This document shows positions 44,480-56,854 of a DNA stretch of 64,000 nt, in pieces. The stretch's first letter is position 1. Each line of letters starts with the position of its first letter. The notes beneath the pieces are model-generated. The model was given only the letters and a program-made list of their open reading frames with translations, was not told the DNA's origin and did not search any database. The stretch lies in assembly GCF_027596085.1 (NCBI RefSeq), contig NC_072460.1, positions 6,494,012 to 6,558,011 on the forward strand. The letters are read 5' to 3'. This DNA comes from Anoplopoma fimbria. Its lineage: Eukaryota; Chordata; Actinopteri; Perciformes; Anoplopomatidae. Position numbers and translations under genes: made by a program.

Positions 44480-46620
44480 CTAAACACTGGATAGTATCGG
44501 AAATGGGAGGGAGTGGGGTGAGCTCATTGTTTGGGTAGTGGGGGGTGTGGAGGTTTTTTTCCTCCAGGACGCTGGGGGTTGGGCTTGAGATTTGGGTGGT
44601 GCTGGGTGCTGACTGTTTGATCTTCCGCCACGCCCGCGGCTTGGGAGATGGGAGGAAGCGAGGCAAGCTGTATATGTGGACTGAGGACACTTGAGATTAC
44701 TGGATATGGGGGGAGTGGGGTACGCTGAGGATTTGGGTTGCGGAGGGTCGGGCTGGAGATATGGGTGGGGCTGGGTGCGGACTGTCGTCTCTTCAACGCT
44801 GTCAGGCCGCTCGGGAGTTGGGAGTAAACAGAGTGAGATTTGGGCGGAGCGGGGCACAGACTGGATTTGATTCCACGACACTGGAGCTTGATGGAGATGG
44901 GAGGGAGGGGTGCGACCTTGAAAATCTCCTCGGGTGGAATCTTGGATTTCTTGGAGAGGGGAAGCAACTGTTCCTTGATATGTACCCAATTTCAACCTCC
45001 GATATGTCCTCAGGGGGAGTTGGGGCCTTTTTTGGAATGGGGGCAATGGGCACAGCTTTACTCGAATTTGATACTTAATTTCAAGCTTCCTGTGTTTCCT
45101 TGTTAGCTGCTCGTTCTCCTCCTGAACCTTCTTGCACTCCTCCTTGTAAGCCGTGACGAATCCCTGTGACGCCTTCAACAACTTATCTTTCTCCTTGAGG
45201 TCCAACTTACACTGTAGCAACTTCTGCATCGCGTCCTCTTCCAGCAAATTTTTGTGGCGCTGAAGCTCCTTCTCCAACTCCTGAAGCTCCTTCTGCAACT
45301 CCTCCTTCTCCGCCGCCATCTCCACCGCCATCTCCACCATCTCCGCCATTCTCTTTTCGCCCAGCGCCCGCTCGTTATCGGCTGAAGTCACGCAAGCTTC
45401 CAGTGTCTTCCTGCTTTCCGCCAGCTGCCACTTCACGCATTTCAGCTGTTTACACGCATCGTGGTGCTGCTCCTTAACGCCGACCAGGTCCTCCAACACC
45501 GCGTCGGTCTCGCCAGCCTTGCGTCTAACTTCATCCTGCAGTTCTTGAATCATCTTGTCCTGCAGACTGACTTTCGCCTCAGCGTTCAGCCAGTTCTGAT
45601 GATCGAGCTCTCTCTGAGCGATGACTTCTTCGTTCTTATTTTCCAACTCGGCTATCAGATTCTTGAGATGGATTATCTCCTGATCTTTGGAGTTAATAAT
45701 ATTTGTCACCTTGTCCTCCTTCTCTTCCAGTTTTGTTTTGACTTCATTGTAGTGAATTAGGTTATTTTTCAGCGTAGCTATGATATTCTCCTGACTGCGT
45801 TCCTTGTCTTTGTGAATACTTTTTCCGTCCTCTATATCTTGCTGCAAACAGGACATCTGGTATTCTTGATTCTTATGGATTTTTAAAAGGTCCGTATTGT
45901 CTTTTTCTGCGCTTTTATCTCCGCTTTCATGGTACACATTGCTTTCTTTTTAATTTCATTGTCTTCTGCTTGTGTTTTAAGTTCAGCCGTGAGAGCGATG
46001 ATGTCGTGGTTCAGATAATTCGATTTTAGTGTGTAATGATTGGAAATCTTTTTCTCCCTCTTCAACAAGCGCGTGGCAGTATTGTGCAAATCCTCTACCT
46101 GTCTGTGTTTCTCTTTTATTTCTGCGTCGGCAAGAGTCAGGCAATTCACCTCCCCCGTCAAATTCTTCACCTGCTCATCCAGGCTTCTCTTCTCCACATT
46201 AGCCTTTTCCAGTTCCTTCTCCCCCTGTTCTCGAGCCTTCTCCTCAGTGGCGTATTTGTCCTGCAACTTTGCGTAGTTCCTGTTTTGAAAGTGAAGTTCA
46301 CTTTCGTACTCGTTCCCCTTTTGATTCATCTGTTTCTGGAGTTGCTCTGTTTTCCTGTGGGCGTTCCGTAGCTGACCCTCTAACTTGTCGGTCAGTTCAT
46401 TCCGTTGGTTTTCCGGATTAAACAACCTATAACGTACATTTCCCCACATACTCCTGTGATGATACATAACGGAAATCTTTTGGCTCAGCTCGTTGTTTTG
46501 CTCCGTCAGCCATTTTTCCCGATCTACCATGAAGCTTATCTGGGTCCTAAGTGCCACGCATATGGCTAGTAAGTTTGGGGATTTCACTGGCTTCATCTTG
46601 ATTGCCTGTTTGAAATACAA
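44480..46620 (-). pseudogene. Coiled-coil gene copy G, one 1-base deletion
   Basis: The frame 45883-46620 gives the head and first third of the coil, and 44480-45937 the rest. The break is loss of one T in the T-run near 45901-45906 (in KAQKKDNTDLL). In this unit a one-base shorter G-run lets the coil frame continue through the whole tail as one 485-codon ORF. A 5' exon candidate equal to that of unit A is present (ends 46655; intron 46606-46654). A single-base break in a homopolymer could also be an assembly error. Confidence 0.7.
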
Positions 46621-46655
46621 TAATGTGTATTAAAATAAAGTGTATTGGTCTTACC

Positions 46656-46843
46656 TTGTCTTCCTTTGTAGCGTTGTGAACTCCACGTGACGTGTCGATA
46701 ATGTGTCCTGTGTGCGGGAAACAACCTCTTATATTTCCCCCTGGGTGCTTCCTTTGTGATGTCATCAATATCATCAAAGGCATTTTATCTATGATCTCAC
46801 CACATTCCAATGATGACATCATCGTGATGTAATAGAGGCACAT
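46656..46843 (-). CDS. Candidate 5' exon of copy G
   Basis: Same sequence as the unit A exon (MMSSLECGEIIDK...NATKEDK), with the same donor GTAAGACC and 49-bp intron, joining in phase 0 to AIKMKPVKSPN. Its identity with A reflects recent duplication, so it is not independent evidence for coding. Confidence 0.35.
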
Positions 46844-48104
46844 TGCGTTTGAAAAATAACCAGTTCCTGTTCTAGAACATTGCTTATTGTTCTATTACTT
46901 GTTTATTTTCAAATATGACCAGATATTATGGCAACTGGCAAAGCGTGGCTGCCATATTGGATCATTTTTTTTTTTCATTTTGAAATCACAATACTTTACA
47001 TTAACATTTACATAAGCACAGCCAGGAGGAAAGAGGTAGAGCTATTTACATGCGTACAAACACTGTATCCTTATAAATTATGTTAGCGTTGTAGCAACTC
47101 ATAATGTAATGAGGTAACAGTTTTGTACATAGTTAAAACTTAAAACATAATAAACCCCAAAAAATATTGAATAATGTAATAAATTCAGCATAGTGTTAAA
47201 TTTAGCATAACTACAACAATTATGTTATAATTCAAAAAAATATATACTCTCCTTGTCTTTTTTAAATATCAGTCCTGGCTAATTTTGACTTTCTCTTAGA
47301 GTGAAAAAATAGGAGATTTTCGGCTGAGTCCGAAATTCCAACTTCCAGCCTTTTATCGGGGACTGTCGCCAGAGAAACCCAGTTCATAACACTGCAAATA
47401 TATATATATTGCAATACTTTCATCAGTGGGCCATAGCCTCAATCCCAATAGTCTTTCATCCTTCAGCAATGGATTTAACATACAATATTTTTAAATTAAA
47501 ATCTTCAAGATTGCCACTTTACAGCATAGGAACACTTCTAGTTTTACATTACAAAAGTGAAGTCCTTAGTTTAAAGCAACTGGGGTCTCATTTTTAAAAC
47601 GTAAGATCAACATTAAAGGTTTGTTTACTAACAAATGGGTAAATATGCAATTTATTTCATTTTTTGCACAGTTGAAAATAAAAAAATGTTTTAATATTTT
47701 GTCAACTAAAATGTGCGTCACATCCTATTATGTCGCTGTCAAGCACCTTTCCATGCAGTTGGCTAATGGTTATTTGCAGACCCCCGCCCTCGGTAAACTT
47801 TCAATGGAGAAATCCAAAAGTTTGCTGCAGCAAACTGAGCAAGTAAATATATTTTCACGAAGGCCTACACATGCCAGTGTGTTTCTCCTCTTCATAAGAG
47901 TTTGATATTGTTATAACAGGTAAAATGTCATTAATATAAATTTGACACACTAACCATCTTGACAAAAAAGAAAAGAAAAAAACAATAACTTTGCTAATGC
48001 AATCAATCTTAAATCTTAAAAATCTTGAACCTTCAATGAAAAATACATTTATGGTTTATTTAGTAAAGTAGCTTTATACGTTTCCATGTCTCAAAGTAGG
48101 CCAC
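46844..48104. other. AT-rich spacer of unit G
   Basis: Spacer as in A, with some small deletions (about 46860 and 47320) and an extra C near 47782-47786. The 18-bp palindrome is present near 47819-47836. No gene is seen. Confidence 0.6.
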
Positions 48105-48787
48105 GACAAAACCACGAGTTATGAAACGGTCAAAACATTTTCAAAGTAGAGTCGAGTTCAGAGGTTTCCAAAGTAGGAGGTGGGCCTCTCCAGGGGGGAT
48201 TTAGTGAAAGAAAATGAGACATTAGTTATTATATTAATAATCAATAGAACATCACATATGCATCTCGCAATCTTAGCTCAATTGTTGACAGAGATTTTTT
48301 CTGTGCTGTGTGTGACTGTGGTACAGCAGGGTCGTGGCGGTACGATCCTCGTCTCTGCTATGAAGCAGGATTTGGGGTTACTTCAGGGCCAGCTTCTCTT
48401 CTTCACAGGGGTAGATCACCACGGTTACTTATGCTGAACACCTTACCTGCTCTGGAGCAGGTTATGTTTGGGATAAGAGATCAGCTCGTAGAAAATCACT
48501 GCTTACTGACCAATCAGAGCTACGTGGATCGTTTGATAATATTACAGACCAAGAGTAACCCTGGGGTTGATTTACAAAGTTCATAACAGAAGTATTGCGT
48601 TTGTTTGGGTTTACTTAAACAAGATAAGCAAAAGATAACCTGGGTATGTTGAACTTGCTTTGTAGTACAGGGCCCCATCCCATATCTGTCAGCTAACCTG
48701 TGCCATTTAAATACACTTACTGTTGGATGATTTAAGACAAACATTTTAAGTATTAACGGTGAATGACCATTTTTTTTTTATCATGTC
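48105..48787. other. Unique sequence right of the array
   Basis: No recognisable gene. It contains a perfect inverted repeat ACCTGCTC-TG-GAGCAGGT at 48445-48462. Nearby text (ACCAATCAGAGC) resembles small fish DNA-transposon remnants, but no paired ends could be defined. Confidence 0.5.
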
Positions 48788-48795
48788 CTCTAAGG

Positions 48796-51018
48796 CAGTG
48801 GTTCTCAAATGGGGGTACGTGAGATTTTTTTAAAATATATTTAAAATTAGCATCCATTAAAAAATCCTTTAAAAATAGTTATTTAATAAATATTCAATAA
48901 AATATAAGTGTAAGTTCATAAACTGAATGTTACATTCAGTAGGCTATTCAATTTCATTATCCTAAAAACCCTGAGTCTCCCCGATACCAGGATGGTTTGA
49001 CCCAACCTGGCACACGCCACCTGCCATCACCTGTCAATCACTGCCGCCTTGAAAACTTAAACAGAAATGCTGCTGAAAACATGGAGGGACAAGTGCCGAA
49101 GAAGGCGAAACCAGAGCCGGAAAAATTCCGTCAATATTCAGAAGAATATGTTTTAATGGGATTTACGTCCACGAGTTGCCATCCACCCAAGGCTTTGTGT
49201 TTCTTCTGTGGCGAGAGATTAGCCAACAGTGGTATGAAGCCAGCACATCTTCAGCGGCATCTCAACACAAAACATGCAAGTCATGTTGGTAAGCCATCTG
49301 AGTTTTTTAAGAGGAAACTTTCTGAATTCAGGTCATCTCAAGACACGATGTGGAAAGCCTCCACGACATCAGCCAAAGCCCTGGAGGCCTCTTATGCGGT
49401 GTCTTTGCTGATAGCTAAAGCCAAGAAACCGTTCACCATAGCCGAAGACCTGCTCCTTCCCGCCGCCGTTGTGCTGGCTGAGACCATGCTGGACACGAAC
49501 GCAGCGGAGAAATTAAAGACTGTGTCAAATGACTCTGTGTGCCGCAGAGTAGATAAAATGGGAACAGACATTGTCGAGCAAGTTGTGGGAAAACTTAGCG
49601 ACTCTTTTTCACTCCAGCTGGATGAATCCACAGATGTCAGTGGAAATGCACAACTTGTTGCTTTTGTGAGATACATCGATACTGACAACATTTATGAGCA
49701 CATACTATTCTGCAAAGCATTGGAGGGGAAAACAACAGGAGAGGACATTTTTGATGTCATCAACACCTCCTTCTGTGAAAACGGCATGAGCTGGAAATCC
49801 TGCAGCAGCATCTGCACGGACGCAGCGGCATCGATGACGGGCAGCTCGCGAGGACTCATTAAAAAAGAGAACCCCGACGTGAAGTGGACTCACTGTGTCA
49901 TACACAGGGAAGCATTGGTGTCAAGGAAAATGAGCCCTGTGTTACATGACGTTTTGAACGACAGCATCAAAAGTGATCAACTTCATAAAGTCAAGGCCAC
50001 GTAACGCACACGCCTGTTTCGCCGCCTCTGTGAAAACATGGGAGCTGAACACACACAACTGCTGCTGCACACAGAAGTGCGCTGACTCTCTACTCAACCG
50101 GCTGTTGGAATTACGATCCTGAAGTACACACCTTTCTGATTGAGCACAGATCACCCCATGCCACCTTGTTCCAGGACACAGACTGGCTTGCAAAGCTGTG
50201 CTATCTGGCAGATATATTCAGCAAACTGTACGAACTGAATATGTCTCTGCAGGGAAAGGACACCAGCATCTTAAACCTGTATGACAAGGTGGGTGTCTCC
50301 CTGAAGAAAGCAGAGCTGTGGAGAAGGGCCTCTGCACAGGGGGATTTCACCTGCTTTCCTCAGGTGGATGATTTTCTCTCTAGTGAGGATGTGGACAGAG
50401 CTCCAGTCAAGTTGGTCATTGTGGGACATTTGACCAACTTGATTCAAGATTTTCATTCCTACTTTCCTGACATGGAGGATTGGGTGAGAAACCCATTTCT
50501 CTTGTCCGAAGCAAACGGAAGCAAGCTACCTGTCACTTATCAGGAAAAACTCCTGGAAGTGTCATCTGACCGTGGCCTCCAGATGAAGTTTGTCACATCC
50601 ACACTCACACAGTTTTGGGTGTGTGTGAAGCAGGAGCAGAAAGCTTTGGAGCAGCTACTACCCTTTGCCTCCACATATTTATTTTGAGGCCTCCTTCTCT
50701 GCAATGACTGTGATCAAAACAAAGCAGAGAAACAGACTGAGCCTGGAGAAGAGCTTGATCACAGCAGTTGCCTCCCTGCCACCAAGACTGACAAAGATTC
50801 TCAGTGAAGCACAAGTTTCTCACTAAAATGTAATTGCAAAAGCACTGTTCAATGTTCAATCTTCAGTGTTGACAGTTTAATAAATCAGACACCGATGGCA
50901 CAGCGCTGTGTATTACATCTTTTTTTCAACCAAAAATGCTTTGCGCTGGTTAGGGGGTACTTGGCTGAAAAAATATTTCACAGGGGGTACATCACTGAAA
51001 AAAGGTTGAGAACCACTG
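48796..51018 (+). mobile_element. hAT transposon, 2.2 kb, with decayed transposase
   Basis: The target CTCTAAGG is duplicated (48788-48795 and 51019-51026). Ends: CAGTGGTTCTCAAATGGGGG on the left, and AAAAGGTTGAGAACCACTG on the right, which complements to CAGTGGTTCTCAACC. The 8-bp duplication and CAGTGGTTCTCAA ends are those of Charlie-type hAT elements. It encodes one transposase on the plus strand. Confidence 0.95.
49081..50825 (+). pseudogene. hAT transposase, ZBED5/SCAND3-like, frameshifted
   Basis: The start is chosen at ATG 49081 (MEGQVPKKAKPEPEKF). A BED-type finger follows (CFFCGERLANSG...HLQRHLNTKH). The catalytic region shows LQLDESTDVSG and ICTDAAASMTG. An extra base near 49968-49972 shifts the frame before the INFIKSRPRN block. 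Near 50080 the Trp codon of the conserved TEVRW motif reads as TGA, with local deletion. The frame is open again over 50166-50687. A last frame change near 50685 moves the C-terminal dimerisation part (EASFSAMTVIKTKQRNRL) out of frame. Inactive relic. Related genes are domesticated in vertebrates, but these breaks argue against that here. Confidence 0.9.
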
Positions 51019-51750
51019 CTCTAAGGGGTTCCGTAGAGATTTATCTTTTTATCAAACCAGGAAAGCGTAATTGAGAATAAAAACAACATTTTGCCCAAGT
51101 GCCCAAGACAAGCAGCAATAACGATGAGTTTCCTGTTACCATTTAATGATCCTTACTAATATGCATGCATCCTTAAAAAAAATACTGATCTTTATTCCAT
51201 AAACAATATGGGACCTACTCTTCACTGTGGCACCACTGGCGATCAGGACCTCTTCATGTATCTGAGAAACGTAGCTTAGGAGAATTGAATCGCCGACCCC
51301 AGGAAGCAGTAGCTCCGTGCACGGAATACATTTGAAATGTTAAGGAGATTAAATGAAACAACCTTGGCTTTTTAAAGACGCAAATATGTGTTTTATTTTT
51401 ATGAAGGGCAGCGTTCGACTTTGACCTTGGCTTTTACCTGACTCGATGGGTCAAACGGGAAAACCATTTTGGCAGCTGTATCATAATTGGTTCTTGATAA
51501 ACACCAGTCCAGTATGCGCCTCCACCTCCTGGGAGAGTTTAAGCTGAAAGTCAATGGATGCAGGCATTGTACAGTCCACGACCTTTCAGTGAGAACTGCT
51601 TGTGTGTGTGAGTGCAGTCTGTTGCTGCTCCACAGGGTGTGACGACCTAATGCCTCATCACTGGCTCACTGACTTGTTTAAGTGATCGAATGGTGGGATT
51701 GGTGGTGAAAGCAAGGTCAAACTGGCTTAATAGCACCTTGGAGTGAATAA

Positions 51751-51754
<4 letters not shown>

Positions 51755-51818
<64 letters not shown>
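51755..51818. repeat. (GT)32 microsatellite
   Basis: An uninterrupted GT dinucleotide run of 64 bases. Confidence 0.98.
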
Positions 51819-51820
<2 letters not shown>

Positions 51821-52439
51821 ACCTTATTGCCTGGCCTAGTTGCCTCTATTTGTTATTTGCTCTGTCTTCAGTCTGTGTCCTCCGTCTCTAAACGTGAGTG
51901 TTTTTAATCTCCTAGTATTATGCTGGGCTGCACCAACGATAATTCATTTAATCTAAGATTCCTTATTATCAGAGTTTAGCAAAACTAGTTTCAAATTGAG
52001 TAAATCTTAATTTAAATGAAAAGGGGCTCTGTTGCACAATTAAAAAAAAAAAAAATTAGTGACTCCAAGTTGAAACCAAAATTAAATAAAGTTTAATCAA
52101 TAAGGAGATACTTGCTCACCCAAATTTTAATTTGCGTGTTGCCAGGAGCTGGTATTAGGTTATAAAAGGGGGGAGGGGGATAAGCTTTTGGATGGTCTGT
52201 GTTACCTTAACACTGTGTGGCTCAAAGTGGTGTCTAGGGGCCCCTAAGAGGTTGGTGAAATAGTTTGCTATAAATCATACAATTGTGCTGTATCATTAAA
52301 AAGTGCATATCTACAGATGGGGACCGTTTGCGCTACAAAACAACCATATTAAAAGTCCATTACCTCCACCCACGTTAACCCACATTAACAGATTGAGGTG
52401 ATGTGGGTTTCTATTGGTCCACATGGAAACTCAATTATT

Positions 52440-52640
52440 GTCAATCTGTCAATGTGTCAATAGACTGTACATAAGAATTGGACTGAGTCATCGTGATGTC
52501 ATCCATTGCTTTGTGGACTGCCGTTTTGAATCCTCAGATTGTCAATTTCGCCATCGGCATCTTAGATTACTGCCATGATTTTTTTTTTTCAACCGAATGG
52601 AAGTTACCATATTGAGAATGCGGAGGCAGCGATTAAAAAC
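52440..52640. repeat. Dispersed fish-type repeat
   Basis: The segment with ATAGACTGTACATAAGAA, GTCATCGTGATGTCATCC and TTTGTGGACTGCCGTTTTGA resembles a repeat I have seen widely in fish genomes. The borders are approximate, and the family name is not known to me. Confidence 0.4.
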
Positions 52641-53436
52641 TTTTATAATTATATCATTTTTTTCACGTAAAGAAAAAAGGGTCTGCACGTTGGTCCAATC
52701 TTCCTGTTCGCCTCCCTAACATTTTGCTGTGAAATTTAGCAGCAGCATCATAAAACTCAACCGGATTGGGTCTGTCTTAGATTAAAGTTATTACTGGATC
52801 GCATTTTAAAGAGTTTAAAGTTTCAACAGAATATAATTTTATCTACATTAACAGCAAACTAAACTGACGTTCCACAGAGAGATTAAAAATGTAATCTTTC
52901 TTAATTTAAGAAAGCTAGTTTTAAAGTTCTGTGCAACCCAGCCTTTAAATATTACGCCATCAGTTCAAGTGTTTGTTTTCTAAATTCCGTGATAACCCCT
53001 TTGCTAAATTGACCTTGCGTTGTACTTTCCCCTGCCACAGTGACTCCAGGAGCAGGATATACACTGTTGCAGGTGCTCTTTTTTGAAGAGCTCTCAGGAC
53101 GACATCTCCATCAGACCGCAAATTTAGAGCAAGCACCTCTTCCTATGTTTGGCCATAGTTGAAAACGGCTGTCTGAAAGCATGCTGAGCTTTCTCCATGA
53201 GTGGCCGGAATTATTTTCATTTCCTGAAGTGTAATTGAGAATCATTTTTGCTTATGAAATGGCATTCTTGTCATACCCATTCTCCTCTGAATACCTGTTC
53301 TTACTCCACATGCTGTGCTCCACATCAGCAATTACCTTATAAAAATACAACAGAACATCCTGTACCTCCTTTAAATTCTCCCTCCGTGGTTCCAGCATTG
53401 AGTCATGCTCTGTCTGTCGCTTTCTCTCCTTTTTAG

Positions 53437-53510
53437 CCATGGAGGAGCTGGATGGAGATGAAGTGAGGGTGTCCTCCAGGGGACGTCTTGCCGAGAGAGA
53501 CATTGTGCAG
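53437..53510 (+). CDS. Copine gene, penultimate coding exon
   Basis: Flanked by a good acceptor (CTCTCCTTTTTAG) and donor (CAG|GTACTC). The 74 bases enter in phase 1 (one base from the previous exon) and read [20 protein letters not shown] then DIVQ. This is the well-conserved end of the copine A domain (M-ELDGD-VR-SSRGR-AERDIVQ). Copines are Ca2+-dependent phospholipid-binding proteins with two C2 domains followed by a vWA-like domain. The residues join exactly to the next exon ([11 protein letters not shown]). Upstream exons were not found in the window. Confidence 0.93.
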
Positions 53511-53628
53511 GTACTCATCATAATACTGTTTAACGTCTCAGGTCAAACTTGAACGTGTTTCTGTCAACAGCAGCAGCATGGGGGAGTTTGTTCCAGTAGA
53601 AGGGCGGCTTAAATTCATGACACACACT

Positions 53629-53651
53629 CACACACACACACACACACACAC
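53629..53651. repeat. (CA)n microsatellite
   Basis: A short CA run preceded by a related CACACACT stretch. Confidence 0.95.
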
Positions 53652-54745
53652 TGGGGACTGCCTCATACAATATACATCACAATACCCGTCTATTTACTGC
53701 ACTTAACAAGCTCTGTGTCTTGCTCAAGGGCACAACACCATGATTCTGGTTTCACTTGCCCACACAACTCAACAGTCCACCTGTCCAAGGATCAAATTTA
53801 TACCATTTAATCCTACATTTCTCTCCGGCAGCACAAGCCCATGCGTAATGCAGCCTTTTGGATTCAGCAGCCCCTGTAAATGGACAGTGTGACCCAAACG
53901 TTCCAATAACTCAATCAATACAATCAAAATGTATTGGGGGGGAAAAAAAGATAGCTGTAATAATTTCCTCGTATTCACGTTTTTATGCAGCGAAACATTG
54001 ATGCGTCAACCCTTATTTTTTGGTGTTTCGCTTATCCAATTTGTCGAACCCTTCAATAAACTGCAGGCGCACCTGGCTTTCAAAGGGAATGGGAGATGAA
54101 GCTGATTGGTTTCATTTTCCTCACGCCCAAAACACACCTATGATTAATCACGAAAGTCCCAAACTGATTTAGAGTCAATCTAATAAAATCCAGAGAAATC
54201 ATTTACAGGATATTTATTGAGTTTCTGAGTAGTACAAACTATAATAAATAAAAATAAAAACAAATATAATAATACTAAAAGCTTTTCTGTGGAAATTGTA
54301 TCTTTACCAAAAATGTTTTGTCAATCTAATAAAATTAGAAGCCTTCAGGATATTTGATGATTTGATGCTCATGTTTCTATTTTCACTAAACAGGTGACAC
54401 TACTCAAATTTCAAGCCGATAGCTTACTGTATTAGATGTAAAATTATAGTCAGTCAGTTTTAAGGGTTAGGACTCAACAGTTCAAAGTTTTTTTACTTCC
54501 TCCTACCCCCTTTCGAGCATGTAGAAAGTATTTTTTTTTAAATTTTACTTCTTGAGTTTTTGTGTGTTACACACACACTGTAATATTATGGTGAAGCACC
54601 AGTGTATTACTCCGCTGGCGCTCCTGACTTTTGTTGTCTCTTTTATTTTTTATTTCATCTATTAATAATCAATTGATAATCATTAATTGATTAATAATCA
54701 TGTTTTTTATTGCTTGCATGCCTTATTCGGAAAATAAAGACAATG

Positions 54746-54784
<39 letters not shown>
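54746..54784 (+). repeat. (AATC)n microsatellite at a retroelement tail
   Basis: About ten AATC units directly after AAAATAAAGACAATG, the arrangement left by a retroelement 3' end with a simple-repeat tail. Confidence 0.8.
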
Positions 54785-56854
54785 GTAAAATTATATTTAT
54801 CAGTGTCTTAAACTGGACAGACATGTCCTTTCTGAGTTTGCCTTCAAAGCACTTCCACTTTAACGTCCATTGTTATTTTCAAAGTCGACAAGAAAGAGCA
54901 GCTTTTTGTTGAAATTGTTTTGCGGTGAGTTTTTCTAAAGAGCGAGCAGTAACCCCATCAGGAACTGATAAAACCCAGAACTGGCAACAGTAAATAGTAG
55001 TTTTAGAAAGCCCGATAGAAGAACACAAATAGGAAGCTCAATACAATGGCCTCTGATAACAATGCACCTTTTGAATGTTTGTATCGCACTGGAGAGGACC
55101 GGCCGATCAGCTGGCAGAGCATAGGGTACAATGAAAAACGAGCACTCACAATGATAAATGTATACTGCCTAGATGTGGAGAGGAGCCCTCAGAGTAGATA
55201 AGATTGCAAAAATGTAGTTCTGGGAAAGTGGCAGTAGCTACTGCAACACAATAAATCCTATTAAATGGCCTAAAGTACCAGTAATCATTAAATATATTCC
55301 TAAATACTTCAAAAGGATTGACTAAGTTGCTTTTGTTTTACTTCTACAGCACATGTGAAGACGTTAAACATCAACGTTACATGTATTTTTCTCATGTTAT
55401 AAATTAAAGTCATAGTGCTCCCATTAGACCTACACTGCATCACCACCGTTGCATTTTTTTAGTATGCATGCTTTTCTGGCTGTTCTGACCCACAATCCTC
55501 AGCAAAATGCATATATGAGCCAGACGGGTCAAAGTTCAAGAGAGTTAAAAGAGGTCCCAATTGAATGCACGCTGGATGCAACAGTGCATACTTTGTTTGG
55601 ACAGCTGCAGTATGTAATATAAGTTTTTTTTTTAAAGTTTCCAATTTTAAAAGCAGTGTATATCAAGACTTAGTGTCCAGAGTTAGTATCCAAGCTTTGT
55701 ATGTATTCCATGTACACTCCATTTACCAGTGAGCAGTTTGGAGACTTGTCTCAGAGTGCAGAGGTTATGCAATGACATAAAATACATACATACTGTATGT
55801 TATTACTGTTCAAATATGTCTTGATTGCAATTGCACTATCCATATCTAAATTTACACATAGAGTTTTATCCTTTTTTTGAGTGCATTGCATAAGATGGCT
55901 GCTTAATGGGTGCACCATGGATTGTTGATTATGCAGCCTTGAGCATATATGTAAGGACAGATAACATACTGTTGCCTTCACTCTGAATATTTTATTCCAT
56001 TGAGAGGTATGTAAGCTCAGACGGAGGTGCACATTTCCGTAGGAGGGCTTTAATCCCCTGACCTGCCTGACCCTTTAAGAAGGACTGCACTTCCCCTTTT
56101 TAAAATGTCTTTGAAGGTATTTTCTTACCTGCTGTAATGTTAGTCCGTTCCACCGAAGGAAATGTTAACTTGTTTCTTTACTTCACTAACAAAATGTTTT
56201 GTTTTTGAGGGCGCCAATTTGAATATCTTTTATCAAAACACATTTGACTGCCATTAGCTCCAAACGAAGAGCGATTGATACCACCTGGGTTAAAGTGGCA
56301 CCAGCTCCAGGGAACAAAGCACCTTTAGTCAATTTTAAGTAAAAGTCATGACAACAATCTTCCCAGGGCAGACAGCACGGCAAATCTAAATTGTAAAAAA
56401 AAAAATTGTTGCAGGCAGCCTTGGAATTTATGATCTTAATATCATGTATTATCCTATAAGAAGGAAAAAATATGTTTTAATACATCTAAAAACAAAAATT
56501 GTTGAATACTGTCTGTTTTCATACGTCGGGTCAGTTTGTATAACCAGGGCAGTGAACTGAATATAACTCTTTACAAACAGCAATGGGAGAAAGGAAAAAA
56601 TCCAAAAAGGGTTACAACACAATGTCCTGTCAGTCTCTGCTTGTGCACTGCCGTATATTATAAAGCAGTCGGCAAGAATTGATGAGAAAATCAGTGAGGG
56701 GGGCTCAATGTGATAAGAAGTGGAGGCAAGGTCGTTAATGAAAGCGTAATTAAAGGCCAGATGAGTTTAAGAAATCCAGCGTTAATGAAAATCAGAAAAC
56801 ACTTTCTCTTCTAGACTTCTTGTTGCTTACGTGTCCTTAACGGGTTTGTTCCAG

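Larger units (their letters stand above)
43776..48104 (-). repeat. Macrosatellite unit G (type I, last unit)
   Basis: Seventh unit, with three 207-bp sub-repeats (starts about 43806, 44013, 44220), tail, coil gene and spacer. It ends at the landmark AAGTAGGCCAC, after which sequence becomes unique (GACAAAACCACGAG). The tail and C-terminal coil match unit C (EKDKLLK). Confidence 0.9.
51019..53436. other. Non-coding stretch upstream of copine exon
   Basis: No coding exon recognised. It contains a (GT)n microsatellite and a dispersed fish-type repeat, listed separately. It is likely copine intron, given the splice acceptor at its right end. Confidence 0.6.
53511..56854 (+). other. Copine intron
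   Basis: Intron between the last two coding exons, GT at 53511 and AG at 56853-56854. It holds a (CA)n at 53629-53651, an (AATC)n at 54746-54784 that follows an AATAAAG-type LINE/SINE tail, and otherwise unremarkable AT-rich sequence. Short frames inside it have no recognisable motif. Confidence 0.85.

Noticed and set aside
48180..48586. Two short plus-strand frames right of the array
   Set aside because: There is no recognisable domain, and the region looks like non-coding sequence with transposon remnants.
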